NCBI RefSeq assembly: GCF_018866345.1
Contig: NZ_CP076443.1
Span: 209,501-273,500, forward strand
Origin: Gemella sp. zg-570
GTDB taxonomy: Bacteria > Bacillota > Bacilli > Staphylococcales > Gemellaceae
Direction: 5' to 3'
DNA: 64,000 nucleotides
The position numbers were made by a program, and so were the translations under genes. The notes under the pieces were generated by a model. It was given only the letters and a program-made list of their open reading frames with translations, ran no database searches and had not been told where the DNA came from. Below are positions 38,386-50,517 of this stretch, one piece after another. Within the stretch, counting starts at the first letter, position 1. Every line of letters begins with the position of its first letter.

Positions 38386-38643
38386 ATGCAATTTCAACTT
38401 AACGACAAAAAAGATTTTTTATATTACGGAGAAGATGAAAAAACATCTATCTGTTATTTAGTTTTTCCCAAAAATCCAGACGGTAGCCAAACAATAACAA
38501 AAGTTTTTGTTGATGAAAAATACAGAGGTCAAGGCTTAGCAGGCAAACTAATGCAAGAAGTAGTTACCTATGCCAAAGAAAATAATATTAAATTAGACGC
38601 CACTTGCTCTTACGCTATAAAATGGTTTGAAAAAAATAAATAG
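38386..38643 (+). CDS. small GNAT family N-acetyltransferase (YjdJ-like)
   Basis: An 85-residue protein with the core of a short GNAT type: TITKVFVDEKYRGQGLAGKL (the acetyl-CoA loop RGQGLAGKL, about residues 47-55), then VVTYAKENNIKLDATCSYA and a final KWFEKN. Such small Gcn5-related proteins are found across bacteria with unknown substrates. AAAAAAGGAGATTACT precedes the ATG, 29 nt after rae1, so the two are probably co-transcribed. Confidence 0.85.
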   Translation: MQFQLNDKKDFLYYGEDEKTSICYLVFPKNPDGSQTITKVFVDEKYRGQGLAGKLMQEVVTYAKENNIKLDATCSYAIKWFEKNK

Positions 38644-38645
38644 AA

Positions 38646-38692
38646 AAATAAAAACTAAGATTTTTGTAATTAAAAATTTTAGTTTTTTATTA
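38646..38692 (+). terminator. terminator after the GNAT gene
   Basis: AAAAACTAAGATTTTT pairs with AAAAATTTTAGTTTTTT (one mismatch or wobble) and ends in T residues. Confidence 0.75.
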
Positions 38693-38847
38693 TCTTTAGC
38701 TGGTTAATTTTATTTTAGAACTTGATAAATATTCTAAAGAACGTTTAATTATTTGTCTTCATAGATTGCATATTATTATTGCTAATTTCATTTTAGAATA
38801 TGCAGTTTTACAATTCTAAAATTAATTAGAAAATATTTAAAAAATAC

Positions 38848-38876
38848 TTGCATTATTATTTTTAAGTATGTATAAT
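38848..38876 (+). promoter_or_regulatory. promoter of the S10-spc-alpha operon
   Basis: TTGCAT (38848-38853), 17-nt spacer, perfect TATAAT (38871-38876), followed by a long structured leader to rpsJ. Confidence 0.8.
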
Positions 38877-38883
38877 AGTAATG

Positions 38884-38980
38884 TTGGTCTTATTAAAGAC
38901 TTGCGTTGAAGCGAAAGGTTACCGACACGCCAGGCCGCTTTGCCATGGCATAACGTAGTTGGATAACTTTCGTGGAGAAG
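38884..38980 (+). ncRNA. structured 5' leader of the rpsJ operon
   Basis: A small hairpin GTCTT-ATTA-AAGAC is followed by a multi-stem element. CGAAAGGTTACC (from 38912) pairs with GGATAACTTTCG (38961-38972), enclosing CCAGGC-loop-GCCATGG. The sequence is far richer in G and C than the surroundings and resembles a leader I remember before rpsJ in other Firmicutes. A role in control by a ribosomal protein is inferred, not shown. Confidence 0.65.
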
Positions 38981-39023
38981 TCATTGCTAGACGATGGCGA
39001 ATATACAAACAGGAGGAGAAATG

Positions 39024-39332
39024 ATGGCAAAACAAAGAATACGTATCCGTCTAAAAGGATATGACCACAGATTAGTAGATCAAAGTGCAGAAAAAATTGT
39101 TGAAACAGCAAAACGTTCTGGTGCAAAAGTGTCTGGACCAATTCCGTTACCAACAGAAAAAGCTGTGTACACAATCTTACGTTCAGTTCACGTTTATAAA
39201 GATAGTCGTGAGCAATTTGAACAACGTACTCACAAACGTCTAATCGATATTATTGAACCAACACAAAAAACAGTTGACGCTTTAATCAGCTTAAACTTAC
39301 CATCAGGTGTTGACATCGAATTAAAATTATAA
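39024..39332 (+). CDS. rpsJ: 30S ribosomal protein S10
   Basis: A 102-residue small-subunit head protein, also known as the antitermination factor NusE. It starts [26 protein letters not shown] is followed by two adjacent ATG codons at 39021 and 39024; the second, seven nt after AGGAGG, matches family N-termini. The longer frame from 38994 lies in the leader. First gene of the S10 operon. Confidence 0.97.
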   Translation: MAKQRIRIRLKGYDHRLVDQSAEKIVETAKRSGAKVSGPIPLPTEKAVYTILRSVHVYKDSREQFEQRTHKRLIDIIEPTQKTVDALISLNLPSGVDIELKL

Positions 39333-39352
39333 TAATCAGGAGGTGACTTTCG

Positions 39353-40015
39353 ATGACTAAAGGTATCTTAGGTAGAAAAGTTGGTATGACTCAAATTTTT
39401 GCTGAGAACGGTGAATTAATCCCAGTAACAGTTATAGAAGCAAAAGGCAACGTCGTACTACAAAAGAAAACAGTAGAAGTAGAAGGATACAACTCAATCC
39501 AATTAGGATTTGATGACAAACGTCCTTACGACAAAGAACGTAAAGACCGTTTAGTAAAAGTAGCTAACAAACCTGAGCAAGGTCATGCTGACAAAGCAAA
39601 CACTGCTCCAAAACGTTTTGTTCGTGAAATTAGAGATGCTGATGTAGCAAATTATGAAGTAGGTCAAGAAGTCCAAGTTGATATTTTTGCAACAGGAGAC
39701 TTAGTTGACGTAACAGGAACAAGTAAAGGTAAAGGATTCCAAGGGGCAATCAAACGCCACGGGCAAAGTCGTGGACCAATGGCTCACGGTTCTCGTTACC
39801 ACCGTCGCCCTGGGTCAATGGGACCTGTAGCACCTAACCGTGTATTTAAAGGTAAAGCACTACCAGGTCAAATGGGTGGAGTTACAGTAACTACTCAAAA
39901 CTTAGAAGTTGTAGGTGTTGATGTAGAAAACGGAGTTATCTTAATCAAAGGCTGTATCCCAGGTTCTAAGAAAAGTTTCGTAAAAATCCAATCAGCAGTT
40001 AAATCTGGTAAATAA
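39353..40015 (+). CDS. rplC: 50S ribosomal protein L3
   Basis: A 220-residue large-subunit protein near the peptidyl transferase centre, slightly longer than the usual 209 or so. Typical [16 protein letters not shown] start and the conserved loop [20 protein letters not shown], whose tip reaches the A-site. AGGAGGTGA precedes the ATG, 20 nt after rpsJ. A short insertion around residues 75-90 accounts for the extra length. Confidence 0.97.
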   Translation: MTKGILGRKVGMTQIFAENGELIPVTVIEAKGNVVLQKKTVEVEGYNSIQLGFDDKRPYDKERKDRLVKVANKPEQGHADKANTAPKRFVREIRDADVANYEVGQEVQVDIFATGDLVDVTGTSKGKGFQGAIKRHGQSRGPMAHGSRYHRRPGSMGPVAPNRVFKGKALPGQMGGVTVTTQNLEVVGVDVENGVILIKGCIPGSKKSFVKIQSAVKSGK

Positions 40016-40043
40016 GAAATATACGGAAGGAGGAAATTAGCAC

Positions 40044-40667
40044 ATGACACAATTAGATTTATTTAAACAAGATGGTACTAGAGTTGGTGTAGTTGAAGCT
40101 AATGATGCAGTATTTGGAATTGAACCAAATCAACACGTTTTATTCCAAGCTGTAACTTTACAAAGAGCTTCTTTACGTCAAGGTACTCACAAAACTAAAG
40201 GACGTTCTGAAGTATCAGGTGGTGGTCGCAAACCATGGCGTCAAAAAGGAACAGGACGTGCTCGTCAAGGGTCTATTCGTTCGCCACAATGGCGTGGAGG
40301 AGGAATTGTATTTGGTCCAACACCACGTGATTATGGCTTTAAAATGCCAAGAAAAATGCGTAGGCTAGCATTACGCTCTGCTTTATCTTCTAAAGTTGCA
40401 GCTAATGAAGTATTCGCATTAGAAACATTATCATTTGATGCAATCAAAACTAAAAACTTTAAAGAAATGATGACAAACTTAGGTTTGGATAAAAAAGTAT
40501 TATTCGTAGTATCTCAATATGAAGAAAATGCTTTATTATCAGGAAGAAATATCCCAGGAGTCAATATAATTGAGTCTGAAGGATTAAATGTAGTAGACAT
40601 CTTAGGACACAATAAAGTTGTATTCACTAAAGATGCAGTAGAAAAAGTTGGGGAGGTATTAGCATAA
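40044..40667 (+). CDS. rplD: 50S ribosomal protein L4
   Basis: A 207-residue protein whose long loop lines the exit tunnel; the loop shows [20 protein letters not shown] (about residues 52-71), the region where macrolide-resistance changes arise in other species. In E. coli L4 also represses its own operon. AAGGAGG precedes the ATG. The stop overlaps the rplW start by one base. Confidence 0.97.
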   Translation: MTQLDLFKQDGTRVGVVEANDAVFGIEPNQHVLFQAVTLQRASLRQGTHKTKGRSEVSGGGRKPWRQKGTGRARQGSIRSPQWRGGGIVFGPTPRDYGFKMPRKMRRLALRSALSSKVAANEVFALETLSFDAIKTKNFKEMMTNLGLDKKVLFVVSQYEENALLSGRNIPGVNIIESEGLNVVDILGHNKVVFTKDAVEKVGEVLA

Positions 40668-40948
40668 TGGAAGCTCGCGATATTATCAAACGCCCAGTTT
40701 TAACTGAGAAATCATATTTATTAATGCAAGAAAATAAATATACTTTCTTAGTAGGTACACGTGCTCACAAAACTCAAATCAAACAAGCTATCGAAGAAAT
40801 TTTCGGAGTTAAAGTTGAAAAAGTGAACGTGATGAATTATAAAGCTAAATTCCGTCGTGTTGGAAGACATGCAGGATTTACAAATAAAAAACGTAAAGCT
40901 ATTGTAAAATTAGCTGAAGGACAAACAATCGAAGGATTATTTGCTTAA
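40667..40948 (+). CDS. rplW: 50S ribosomal protein L23
   Basis: A 93-residue protein at the tunnel exit, docking site for signal recognition particle and trigger factor. Starts [20 protein letters not shown], with the flexible loop [27 protein letters not shown] inside the end of rplD serves as Shine-Dalgarno, and the start overlaps its stop, so the two are coupled. Confidence 0.97.
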   Translation: MEARDIIKRPVLTEKSYLLMQENKYTFLVGTRAHKTQIKQAIEEIFGVKVEKVNVMNYKAKFRRVGRHAGFTNKKRKAIVKLAEGQTIEGLFA

Positions 40949-40983
40949 TAAGAAATTAAAACCACTATGGAGGGAAATGACAA

Positions 40984-41814
40984 ATGGCTATTAAAGTATA
41001 TAAGGCTATAACTAATGGTCGTCGTAATATGACATCATTAGATTTTGCAGAAATAACTGCAACAAAACCAGAAAAGTCATTATTAGCGCCGCTACCGAAA
41101 AAAGCGGGAAGAAATAATCAAGGTAAAATAACAGTTCGCCACAATGGGGGAGGACACAAAAAACAATACCGCATTATTGACTTTAAAAGAAATAAAGACA
41201 ATGTACCAGCAAAAGTTGCTACAATAGAGTACGATCCAAATCGTTCTGCAAATATCGCATTGTTACACTATGTTGATGGTGAAAAACGATACATAATTGC
41301 ACCGAAAGAATTAGTTGTTGGACAAGAAGTAGTTTCAGGGCAAGAAGTAGATATTAAAGTAGGTAACTCTTTACCGCTTGCTAATATTCCAGTAGGTACT
41401 TTAATACACAACATAGAACTTAAACCAGGTAAAGGTGGACAATTAGTTCGTTCTGCTGGTGCAAGTGCTCAAGTATTAGGTAAAGAAGGTAAATACGTAT
41501 TAGTTCGTCTTAAATCAGGAGAAGTAAGAATGATTTTAGCGACTTGCCGTGCAACAATAGGTGAAGTTGGTAACGAACAACACGGATTAATTAATATAGG
41601 TAAAGCAGGAAGAACTCGTTGGCTAGGTAAAAGACCTACAGTTCGTGGTTCTGTTATGAACCCTAACGATCACCCACACGGTGGAGGTGAAGGACGTACT
41701 TCAATCGGACGCAAATCACCAATGTCGCCTTGGGGTAAACCTACACTTGGGAAGAAAACACGTTCTAAAAAAGCTCGTTCAAACAAATTCATTGTACGTG
41801 CTCGTAACAAATAG
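40984..41814 (+). CDS. rplB: 50S ribosomal protein L2
   Basis: A 276-residue protein central to the peptidyl transferase domain and intersubunit bridge. Conserved [17 protein letters not shown] near the start and the C-terminal [18 protein letters not shown] loop containing the essential histidine. GGAGGGAAATGACAA precedes ATG 40984. A 78-nt gap with a strong hairpin separates it from rpsS. Confidence 0.98.
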   Translation: MAIKVYKAITNGRRNMTSLDFAEITATKPEKSLLAPLPKKAGRNNQGKITVRHNGGGHKKQYRIIDFKRNKDNVPAKVATIEYDPNRSANIALLHYVDGEKRYIIAPKELVVGQEVVSGQEVDIKVGNSLPLANIPVGTLIHNIELKPGKGGQLVRSAGASAQVLGKEGKYVLVRLKSGEVRMILATCRATIGEVGNEQHGLINIGKAGRTRWLGKRPTVRGSVMNPNDHPHGGGEGRTSIGRKSPMSPWGKPTLGKKTRSKKARSNKFIVRARNK

Positions 41815-41828
41815 GAAAATAGCTGGAC

Positions 41829-41856
41829 TTGGTAAGGAGCAAAAGCTCTTTACCAA
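41829..41856 (+). other. strong hairpin between rplB and rpsS
   Basis: TTGGTAAGGAGC and GCTCTTTACCAA form a 12-bp stem (one G-T pair) closed by AAAA. No T run follows, so it does not look like a terminator. It could be an mRNA processing or protein-binding site. Confidence 0.6.
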
Positions 41857-41892
41857 CAACACAGCATACAACATTCGAAAGGAGATAACACA

Positions 41893-42174
41893 ATGGCTCG
41901 TAGCTTAAAAAAAGGACCATTCGCTGATCACCACTTATTAGCAAAAGTAGAAAAAATGAATGGCCAAGAGAAAAAACAAGTAATTAAAACTTGGTCACGT
42001 CGTTCAACAATATTCCCAACTTTTATTGGAATTACATTTGCTGTATATGACGGAAGAAAACATGTACCTGTTTATGTAACTGAGGATATGGTTGGACATA
42101 AGCTTGGAGAGTTTGCACCGACAAGAACATATAAAGGTCACGCAGCAGACGATAAAAAAACAAGAAGAAGATAA
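41893..42174 (+). CDS. rpsS: 30S ribosomal protein S19
   Basis: A 93-residue protein of the 30S head touching the A-site tRNA bridge. Starts [20 protein letters not shown] and shows the signature [35 protein letters not shown] precedes the ATG. Confidence 0.97.
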   Translation: MARSLKKGPFADHHLLAKVEKMNGQEKKQVIKTWSRRSTIFPTFIGITFAVYDGRKHVPVYVTEDMVGHKLGEFAPTRTYKGHAADDKKTRRR

Positions 42175-42202
42175 TAAATAGATAAAATCAAGGAGGCACC
42201 TC

Positions 42203-42538
42203 ATGGAGTCAAAAGCAATCGCTAAGACAGTCCGCATAGCACCTCGTAAAGTAAGACTTGTATTAGACTTAGTACGTGGCAAAAAAGTGGGCGAAGCATT
42301 AGGAATTTTAGAATTCACACCTAGAGCAGCTTCATTACCAGTGGCTAAAGTTATCAAGTCAGCTACTGCAAATGCTGAACATAATTACGGAATGAATATA
42401 GAAGACTTAGTAGTATCACAAGCTTTTGCAAACGAAGGACCAACTCTTAAGAGATTCCGTCCACGTGCAAAAGGATCTGCAAGTGCAATTAACAAAAGAA
42501 CAAGTCATATTACTATCGTAGTAAGCGACAACAAATAA
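42203..42538 (+). CDS. rplV: 50S ribosomal protein L22
   Basis: A 111-residue protein whose beta hairpin reaches the exit tunnel; the hairpin region is [20 protein letters not shown]. Conserved [15 protein letters not shown] near the start. AAGGAGG precedes ATG 42203, 28 nt after rpsS. Confidence 0.97.
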   Translation: MESKAIAKTVRIAPRKVRLVLDLVRGKKVGEALGILEFTPRAASLPVAKVIKSATANAEHNYGMNIEDLVVSQAFANEGPTLKRFRPRAKGSASAINKRTSHITIVVSDNK

Positions 42539-42576
42539 TATTTTAGTATATCTAAAAAACAAAAGGAGGCTAAACT

Positions 42577-43230
42577 GTGGGTCAAAAAGTACATCCAATA
42601 GGATTGCGTGTAGGAATTATTCGTGATTGGGATTCAAAATGGTATGCAGAAAAAGATTTTGCTACAAACTTACACGAAGATTTTAGAATACGTGAATTTA
42701 TAAGTAAACAATTAAAAGACGCATCAGTTTCTAAAGTAGAAATTGAAAGATTTGATAAAAAAGTAAACATTTCAGTACACACTGGCAAACCTGGTATGGT
42801 AATCGGTAAAGGTGGAACTGAAATTGATAAATTAAGACTATCGTTAAATAAATTAACTGGAAAAAGAGTACACATAAACGTTGTGGAAATTAAAAAAGTT
42901 GATATCGACGCTAAACTAGTTGCAGAAAATATTGCTCGTCAATTAGAAGCTCGTGTATCATTCCGTCGTGCTCAAAAACAAGCTATCCAAAGAGCTATTA
43001 GAGGTGGAGCAAAAGGAATTAAAACTCAAGTATCAGGACGACTTGGTGGAGCAGATATGGCTCGTTCAGAAGGATATTCAGAAGGGTCGGTACCTCTACA
43101 TACATTAAGAGCTGATATTGACTACGCTCATGAAGAAGCTGATACAACTTATGGCAAACTTGGAGTTAAAGTTTGGATTAACCGTGGTGAAGTATTACCA
43201 ACTAAAAAATCTGAAAAAGGAGGTAACTAA
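42577..43230 (+). CDS. rpsC: 30S ribosomal protein S3
   Basis: A 217-residue protein at the mRNA entry channel. GTG start after AAAAGGAGGCTAAACT; begins [20 protein letters not shown]. The KH domain motif is [13 protein letters not shown] (about residues 68-80), and the C-terminal domain has [17 protein letters not shown]. The stop lies two nt before rplP. Confidence 0.97.
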   Translation: MGQKVHPIGLRVGIIRDWDSKWYAEKDFATNLHEDFRIREFISKQLKDASVSKVEIERFDKKVNISVHTGKPGMVIGKGGTEIDKLRLSLNKLTGKRVHINVVEIKKVDIDAKLVAENIARQLEARVSFRRAQKQAIQRAIRGGAKGIKTQVSGRLGGADMARSEGYSEGSVPLHTLRADIDYAHEEADTTYGKLGVKVWINRGEVLPTKKSEKGGN

Positions 43231-43232
43231 TT

Positions 43233-43658
43233 ATGTTAATGCCTAAACGTGTAAAATATCGTCGTCAACACAGACAATCAACAAAAGGTAAAGCAAAAGC
43301 TGGCACAGTAGTAGATTTCGGAGAATACGGATTACAAGCTACAACAGCATCAAGAGTTACTTCTCGTCAAATAGAATCAGCACGTATTGCTATGACACGT
43401 TATATGAAACGTGGTGGTAAAGTGTGGATTAAAATATTCCCCCACATGCCTTACACTAAAAAACCTTTAGAAGTTCGTATGGGTTCTGGTAAAGGTGCAG
43501 TTGAAGGATGGGTTGCAATAGTTAAACCAGGTAGAGTGATGTTTGAAGTTGCTGGAGTAAGTGAAGAAGTTGCTCGTGAAGCTCTAAGACTTGCATCTCA
43601 CAAATTACCTGTTAAATGTAAATTTGTAAAACGTGAAGAAACAGGTGGTGAAGCATAA
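43233..43658 (+). CDS. rplP: 50S ribosomal protein L16
   Basis: A 141-residue protein at the A-site side of the large subunit. Starts [20 protein letters not shown]; the first ATG has AAGGAGG at eight nt and agrees with the family start MLLPKR. Conserved [19 protein letters not shown]. It overlaps rpmC by one base. Confidence 0.97.
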   Translation: MLMPKRVKYRRQHRQSTKGKAKAGTVVDFGEYGLQATTASRVTSRQIESARIAMTRYMKRGGKVWIKIFPHMPYTKKPLEVRMGSGKGAVEGWVAIVKPGRVMFEVAGVSEEVAREALRLASHKLPVKCKFVKREETGGEA

Positions 43659-43867
43659 TGAAAACAAGAGAATTCAAATCTATGATTAGAGAATTAACTT
43701 CACAAGAGTTAGAAACAAAAATTAAAGAATTAAAAGAAGAGCTTTTCAACTTACGCTTCCAATTGGCAACAGGTCAATTAGAAAATACAGCTCGTATTAG
43801 TCAAGTTAGAAAATCAATCGCTCGTATGAAAACTGTTATTCGCGAAAGAGAATTAGCGAATAAATAA
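43658..43867 (+). CDS. rpmC: 50S ribosomal protein L29
   Basis: A 69-residue two-helix protein near the tunnel exit. The signature [20 protein letters not shown] is visible. The start overlaps the rplP stop (TAATG), with GGTGGTG as ribosome binding site. Confidence 0.96.
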   Translation: MKTREFKSMIRELTSQELETKIKELKEELFNLRFQLATGQLENTARISQVRKSIARMKTVIRERELANK

Positions 43868-43881
43868 AATAGGAGGTAACT

Positions 43882-44145
43882 ATGACTGAAAGAAATGATA
43901 GAAAAGTTTACGTAGGTAAAGTTGTTTCAACTAAAATGGATAAAACAATCACAGTTTTAGTAGAAACTTACAAAAAACATCCACTTTACGGGAAACGCGT
44001 AAAATATTCAAAAAAATTCAAAGCACATGATGAAAATAATGTAGCAAAAATTAATGATATTGTAAAAATAATGGAAACTCGTCCATTATCTGCAACAAAA
44101 CACTTCCGTTTAGTAGAAGTAGTAGAAGAAGCAGTAATTATCTAA
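43882..44145 (+). CDS. rpsQ: 30S ribosomal protein S17
   Basis: An 87-residue OB-fold protein. Starts [20 protein letters not shown], followed by [20 protein letters not shown]; the end [10 protein letters not shown] is typical. AGGAGGTAACT precedes the ATG. Confidence 0.96.
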   Translation: MTERNDRKVYVGKVVSTKMDKTITVLVETYKKHPLYGKRVKYSKKFKAHDENNVAKINDIVKIMETRPLSATKHFRLVEVVEEAVII

Positions 44146-44184
44146 AAAAGTATAAATATACTGTAATAAGGAGGCAAAAAGCGC

Positions 44185-44553
44185 ATGATTCAACAAGAAA
44201 CACGCTTAAAAGTAGCTGATAACTCAGGAGCAAAAGAAGTTTTAACAATCAAAGTTCTTGGTGGTTCAGGACGTAAAATTGCTAATATTGGTGATGTAAT
44301 TGTATGTTCTGTAAAAAAAGCAACACCAGGAGGAGTTGTTAAAAAAGGTGATGTAGTTAAAGCTGTAGTAGTTCGTACAAAAACAGGAGCTCGTCGTAAT
44401 GATGGGTCATATATAAAATTTGATGAAAATGCTTGTGTAATTATCCGTGATGATAAGAGTCCACGTGGTACTCGTATCTTTGGTCCAGTTGCTCGTGAAC
44501 TAAGAGACGGTAACTATATGAAGATCGTATCACTAGCTCCAGAAGTATTATAA
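44185..44553 (+). CDS. rplN: 50S ribosomal protein L14
   Basis: A 122-residue protein at the subunit interface. Starts [20 protein letters not shown] and ends [12 protein letters not shown], both nearly invariant in the family. AAGGAGGCAAAAAGCGC precedes the ATG, a slightly long spacing. First gene of what is the spc part of the operon in many bacteria. Confidence 0.98.
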   Translation: MIQQETRLKVADNSGAKEVLTIKVLGGSGRKIANIGDVIVCSVKKATPGGVVKKGDVVKAVVVRTKTGARRNDGSYIKFDENACVIIRDDKSPRGTRIFGPVARELRDGNYMKIVSLAPEVL

Positions 44554-44593
44554 TCACTTAAAAAGTAGAAATAAAGAAGGAGGCCAGCAAGAC

Positions 44594-44899
44594 ATGTTCA
44601 TTAAAAAAGGTGATAAAGTAGTAGTAATTACCGGAAAAGATAAAGGTAAAGTTGGGATAGTAAAACAAGCTTTACCAAAAGAAGACCGTGTAGTTGTTGA
44701 AGGTGTTAATATTGTAAAAAAACACACAAAATCATCTCAAGCAGCACCTCAAGGTGGAAGAGTTGAATTTGAAGCACCAATTCACGTATCTAATGTAATG
44801 TTACAAGATCCTGAAACTGGAAAACCAACAAGAGTAGGTTTTGAAGTGAGAGATGGTAAAAAAGTACGTATATCTAAAAAATCAGGAAAAGAAATTTAA
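44594..44899 (+). CDS. rplX: 50S ribosomal protein L24
   Basis: A 101-residue assembly-initiator protein with a KOW motif ([20 protein letters not shown], residues 5-24). AAGGAGGCCAGCAAGAC precedes ATG 44594. Ends in a basic tail [13 protein letters not shown]. Confidence 0.97.
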   Translation: MFIKKGDKVVVITGKDKGKVGIVKQALPKEDRVVVEGVNIVKKHTKSSQAAPQGGRVEFEAPIHVSNVMLQDPETGKPTRVGFEVRDGKKVRISKKSGKEI

Positions 44900-44930
44900 T
44901 TAATAGTAGAGAAAGGAGGCACTATTTTAG

Positions 44931-45470
44931 ATGGCTCGTTTAGGAGATAAATTTAAAACAGAGATAACAAAAGAATTAATGACAAAGTTCGGATACAAAA
45001 GTGTAATGCAAGTACCGAAAATTGAAAAAATCGTAATTAACATGGGTGTAGGAGATGCAGTTCAAAACTCTAAAAACCTAGACAATGCAGTTACAGAATT
45101 AACTTTAATATCTGGACAAAAACCACTAGTAACAAGAGCTAAAAAATCAATAGCAACTTACCGTTTACGTGAAGGGATGCCTATTGGAACTAAAGTTACT
45201 TTGCGTGGAGAAAGAATGTATGAATTTTTTGATAAATTAGTAACAGTAGCACTTCCTCGTGTTCGTGACTTCCATGGTGTTTCTAAAAAAGCATTTGATG
45301 GGCGTGGGAATTATACGCTAGGAGTTAAAGAGCAACTAATTTTCCCAGAAATTGACTATGATAAAGTAAGTAAAGTTAGAGGTATGGACATAGTAGTTGT
45401 AACTACAGCTAAAACAGATGATGAAGCTCGTGAGTTATTAGCACTTTGTGGAATGCCGTTTGCAAAATAA
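44931..45470 (+). CDS. rplE: 50S ribosomal protein L5
   Basis: A 179-residue protein that binds 5S rRNA and contacts the P-site tRNA. Conserved [18 protein letters not shown] and the C-terminal [39 protein letters not shown] precedes the ATG. Confidence 0.98.
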   Translation: MARLGDKFKTEITKELMTKFGYKSVMQVPKIEKIVINMGVGDAVQNSKNLDNAVTELTLISGQKPLVTRAKKSIATYRLREGMPIGTKVTLRGERMYEFFDKLVTVALPRVRDFHGVSKKAFDGRGNYTLGVKEQLIFPEIDYDKVSKVRGMDIVVVTTAKTDDEARELLALCGMPFAK

Positions 45471-45488
45471 TATTAGAGAGGTAGTATA

Positions 45489-45758
45489 ATGGCTAAAAAA
45501 TCAATGGTAGAGCGTGAACTAAAACGCCAAAGATTAGTTGAAAAATATGCAGCTAAAAGAGAAGAATTAAAAGCTAAAGGTGATTACATCGGATTAAGCA
45601 AACTTCCAAAAAATTCAGCGCCAGCAAGACTACGTAATCGTTGTAGCATTACGGGACGTCCACATGGATACATTGGTAAATTTGGAATTTCACGTATTAA
45701 ATTCCGTGAATTAGCTTATAAAGGTCAAATACCTGGAGTTAAAAAATCAAGTTGGTAA
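45489..45758 (+). CDS. rpsN: 30S ribosomal protein S14, long zinc-free form
   Basis: An 89-residue S14 of the type without a zinc site. It starts [20 protein letters not shown], and the core [20 protein letters not shown] has a single Cys; the CxxC pairs of the 61-residue zinc form are absent. In most Bacilli that I recall, the gene between rplE and rpsH encodes the short zinc form, and the long form is a separate zinc-starvation paralogue. Here the long form occupies the operon site. The ribosome binding site AGAGAGGTAG is weaker than in its neighbours. Confidence 0.95.
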   Translation: MAKKSMVERELKRQRLVEKYAAKREELKAKGDYIGLSKLPKNSAPARLRNRCSITGRPHGYIGKFGISRIKFRELAYKGQIPGVKKSSW

Positions 45759-45787
45759 TATAAAAATAGAAAGGGGGATTTATCCTA

Positions 45788-46183
45788 ATGACAATGACAG
45801 ATCCTATCGCAGATTTACTTACTCGTATTCGTAATGCTAATATGGTAAAACACGAATCACTAGAAGTACCAGCATCAAACATAAAAAAAGAAATAGTTGA
45901 AATCTTAAAACAAGAAGGTTTTATCAAAGATGTAGAATATATCGAAGATAACAAACAAGGAATAATCAAAATCTTCCTTAAATACTCAAGAGGAGAAAGA
46001 GTAATTAAAGGAATTAAAAGAATTTCAAAACCTGGTTTACGTGTATATGCTAAAGCTGATGAGCTTCCAAAAGTATTAAACGGATTAGGTATAGCAATCG
46101 TCTCAACTTCAAATGGAGTTGTAACTGATAAAGTTGCTCGTAAAAATAATACAGGTGGAGAAGTATTAGCTTACATCTGGTAA
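45788..46183 (+). CDS. rpsH: 30S ribosomal protein S8
   Basis: A 131-residue central-domain protein; in E. coli S8 also represses the spc operon. Starts [20 protein letters not shown] and ends with the signature [37 protein letters not shown] precedes the first ATG. Confidence 0.97.
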   Translation: MTMTDPIADLLTRIRNANMVKHESLEVPASNIKKEIVEILKQEGFIKDVEYIEDNKQGIIKIFLKYSRGERVIKGIKRISKPGLRVYAKADELPKVLNGLGIAIVSTSNGVVTDKVARKNNTGGEVLAYIW

Positions 46184-46205
46184 TAATAGAAGGAGGAGCC
46201 AATTA

Positions 46206-46742
46206 ATGTCTCGTATAGGTAATAAAGTTATTACGATACCTGCAGGAGTAGAAGTTAAGTTAGATAACAACTTAGCAGTAGTAAAAGGACCTAAAGGTGA
46301 ATTAACAAAACAATTTGACGCTGAATTAACATTTAACGTTGAAGGTAATGAAATAACAGTAGTACGTCCAAGCGATTCAAAAAGACATCGTACAATACAT
46401 GGAACAACTCGTGCATTATTAGCTAACATGATTGAAGGTGTTTCTAATGGATTTAGAAAAGAACTAGAATTAATCGGGGTTGGTTATCGTACTCAAATGC
46501 AAGGAAATAAATTAGTGCTTAGCGTTGGTTATTCTCACCCAGTAGAATTTGAACAAATTGAAGGAATTAAACTAGGTGTTGAAGGAAATACTAAAGTAAG
46601 TATTGAAGGAATTAGCAAAGAATTAGTAGGGCAATATGCGGCGAAAGTTCGTGCAGTACGCCCACCAGAACCTTATAAAGGAAAAGGTATTCGCTATGTT
46701 GGGGAATATGTACGCCGTAAAGAAGGAAAAACTGGTAAATAA
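46206..46742 (+). CDS. rplF: 50S ribosomal protein L6
   Basis: A 178-residue protein near the factor-binding site. Starts [20 protein letters not shown] and ends [20 protein letters not shown], the family signature. AAGGAGGAGCC precedes the ATG. Confidence 0.98.
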   Translation: MSRIGNKVITIPAGVEVKLDNNLAVVKGPKGELTKQFDAELTFNVEGNEITVVRPSDSKRHRTIHGTTRALLANMIEGVSNGFRKELELIGVGYRTQMQGNKLVLSVGYSHPVEFEQIEGIKLGVEGNTKVSIEGISKELVGQYAAKVRAVRPPEPYKGKGIRYVGEYVRRKEGKTGK

Positions 46743-46769
46743 TAGATAAAAGAAAGGAGTGTTTCAAAT

Positions 46770-47126
46770 ATGATTACGAAACTTGATAAAAACAAAGTTC
46801 GTAAAAAAAGACACGCAAGAGTACGTGTAAAAGTTCAAGGAACTAAGGAAGTACCACGTTTAAACGTATATCGTTCAAACACAAATATTTATGCACAAAT
46901 TATTGATGATGCTAAAGGTGTAACATTAGCATCTGCTTCATCACTAAAATTAGCTGAAGTATCTAAATCAAGCGTAGCTGCAGCAAAAGAAGTTGGAAAA
47001 TTAATTGCTGAAGCAGCAAAATCAAAAGGAATTACTAAAGTTGTTTTCGACCGTGGAGGATATTTATACCATGGACGTGTTAAAGCATTAGCTGATGCAG
47101 CACGTGAAAACGGACTAGTATTCTAA
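46770..47126 (+). CDS. rplR: 50S ribosomal protein L18
   Basis: A 118-residue 5S rRNA-binding protein. Conserved [20 protein letters not shown] and the C-terminal [37 protein letters not shown] precedes ATG 46770. Confidence 0.97.
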   Translation: MITKLDKNKVRKKRHARVRVKVQGTKEVPRLNVYRSNTNIYAQIIDDAKGVTLASASSLKLAEVSKSSVAAAKEVGKLIAEAAKSKGITKVVFDRGGYLYHGRVKALADAARENGLVF

Positions 47127-47146
47127 TAAGGAGGGAAATAGACAAG

Positions 47147-47644
47147 ATGCGCCAAGAAGAAATCAAAAAAGAATTTGAAGAACGTGTAGTTGCTATTCGT
47201 CGTGTAGCTAAAGTTGTTAAAGGTGGACGTCGTTTCCGTTTCTCTGCTTTAGTAGTAGTGGGTGATAAAAATGGACGTGTTGGATTTGGAACTGGTAAGG
47301 CCCAAGAGGTACCAGATGCAATTAAAAAAGCAGTAGAAGCTGCAAAACACAACTTAATAAATGTACCAATTGTGAACGGAACAACACCTCACGAAATTAT
47401 CGGTAACTTTGGAGCAGGTTCTGTATTAATAAAACCAGCAGCGCCTGGTACTGGGGTTATAGCTGGTGGTCCAGTTCGTGCCGTATTAGAATTAGCAGGA
47501 ATTTCAAACATTCTTTCTAAATCTTTAGGTTCTAACACACCAATTAATATGGTACGTGCAACAGTTGAAGGATTAACTAGACTACAAACAGTAGAACACG
47601 TAGCAGCTTTACGTGGAAAATCTGTGGAAGAATTATTAGGATAA
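47147..47644 (+). CDS. rpsE: 30S ribosomal protein S5
   Basis: A 165-residue protein of the decoding-accuracy region. Signature [20 protein letters not shown] near the start, [18 protein letters not shown] next. AAGGAGGGAAATAGACAAG precedes ATG 47147 ([19 protein letters not shown]). Confidence 0.97.
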   Translation: MRQEEIKKEFEERVVAIRRVAKVVKGGRRFRFSALVVVGDKNGRVGFGTGKAQEVPDAIKKAVEAAKHNLINVPIVNGTTPHEIIGNFGAGSVLIKPAAPGTGVIAGGPVRAVLELAGISNILSKSLGSNTPINMVRATVEGLTRLQTVEHVAALRGKSVEELLG

Positions 47645-47660
47645 GAGGAGGGAATAGATC

Positions 47661-47837
47661 ATGACATTAAAAGTAACCCTAACTCGTAGTACGATAGGAC
47701 GTCCAGAAAAACAAAGAAAAGTAGTTCAAGCCTTAGGTCTTAGAAAAATGCACCAAACAGTAGAACATAAAGATAATGCTGCAATTCGTGGTATGATTAA
47801 TAAAGTATCACACTTAGTAACAGTAGAAGAAAAATAA
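47661..47837 (+). CDS. rpmD: 50S ribosomal protein L30
   Basis: A 58-residue ferredoxin-like protein, encoded between rpsE and rplO in the standard order. Starts [20 protein letters not shown] and includes [20 protein letters not shown], the family signature. GAGGAGGGAATAGATC precedes the ATG, 16 nt after rpsE. Confidence 0.96.
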   Translation: MTLKVTLTRSTIGRPEKQRKVVQALGLRKMHQTVEHKDNAAIRGMINKVSHLVTVEEK

Positions 47838-47858
47838 AATAAGGAGGTGCTCGTCTAA

Positions 47859-48299
47859 ATGAAATTACATGAATTAAAACCAGTTGAAGGTTCTAGAAAA
47901 GAACGTAATAGAGTAGGTCGTGGGATTGGTTCAGGAAACGGAAAAACAAGTGGACGTGGTCACAAAGGTCAAAAAGCACGTAGTGGTGGTGGAGTTCGCC
48001 CAGGTTTTGAAGGGGGACAAAATCCTTTATTCAGACGTATTCCAAAACGTGGATTTAAGAATGTAAATAGAAAAGATTACGCTCTTGTAAATCTTGCAGA
48101 TTTAAACAAATTTGAAGATGGTTCTGTAGTTAGCCCTGCCGCTCTATTAGAAGCAAAAGTTATTAAAAAAGAACTTTCAGGTGTAAAAGTATTAGCTACA
48201 GGTAAGTTAGAGAAAAAACTTACAGTACAAGCTCATAAATTCTCATCTTCAGCAAGAGAAGCAATTGAGGTAGCTGGTGGAGTTTGTGAGGTGCTATAG
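47859..48299 (+). CDS. rplO: 50S ribosomal protein L15
   Basis: A 146-residue protein with a glycine- and basic-rich N-terminal extension ([20 protein letters not shown]) and a globular C-terminus. AAGGAGGTGCTCGTCTAA precedes the ATG. The stop is two nt before secY, and GGTGCTATAG in its end serves secY translation. Confidence 0.97.
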   Translation: MKLHELKPVEGSRKERNRVGRGIGSGNGKTSGRGHKGQKARSGGGVRPGFEGGQNPLFRRIPKRGFKNVNRKDYALVNLADLNKFEDGSVVSPAALLEAKVIKKELSGVKVLATGKLEKKLTVQAHKFSSSAREAIEVAGGVCEVL

Positions 48300-48301
48300 T
48301 A

Positions 48302-50259
<1,958 letters not shown>

Positions 50260-50273
50260 TCAGGGAGGAATAT

Positions 50274-50489
50274 ATGGCAAAAGATGTCATTGAAGTAGAA
50301 GGTTTAGTGGTAGAAAACTTGCCTAATGCAATGTTTAAAGTAGAATTAGAAAATGGTCATGTTATTTTAGCGCATGTTTCTGGGAAAATTAGAATGAATT
50401 ATATAAGAATTTTACCTGGAGATAAAGTTACAGTTGAAATGAGTCCGTATGACCTAACTAAAGGTAGAATAACTTATAGATTCAAATAA
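50274..50489 (+). CDS. infA: translation initiation factor IF-1
   Basis: A 71-residue OB-fold protein that occupies the A-site during initiation. Starts [20 protein letters not shown] and ends [22 protein letters not shown] precedes the ATG. No map gene (methionine aminopeptidase) lies between adk and infA, although many relatives have one. Confidence 0.97.
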   Translation: MAKDVIEVEGLVVENLPNAMFKVELENGHVILAHVSGKIRMNYIRILPGDKVTVEMSPYDLTKGRITYRFK

Positions 50490-50517
50490 GTTATAATTTC
50501 AAGGAGGAAATATAAGG

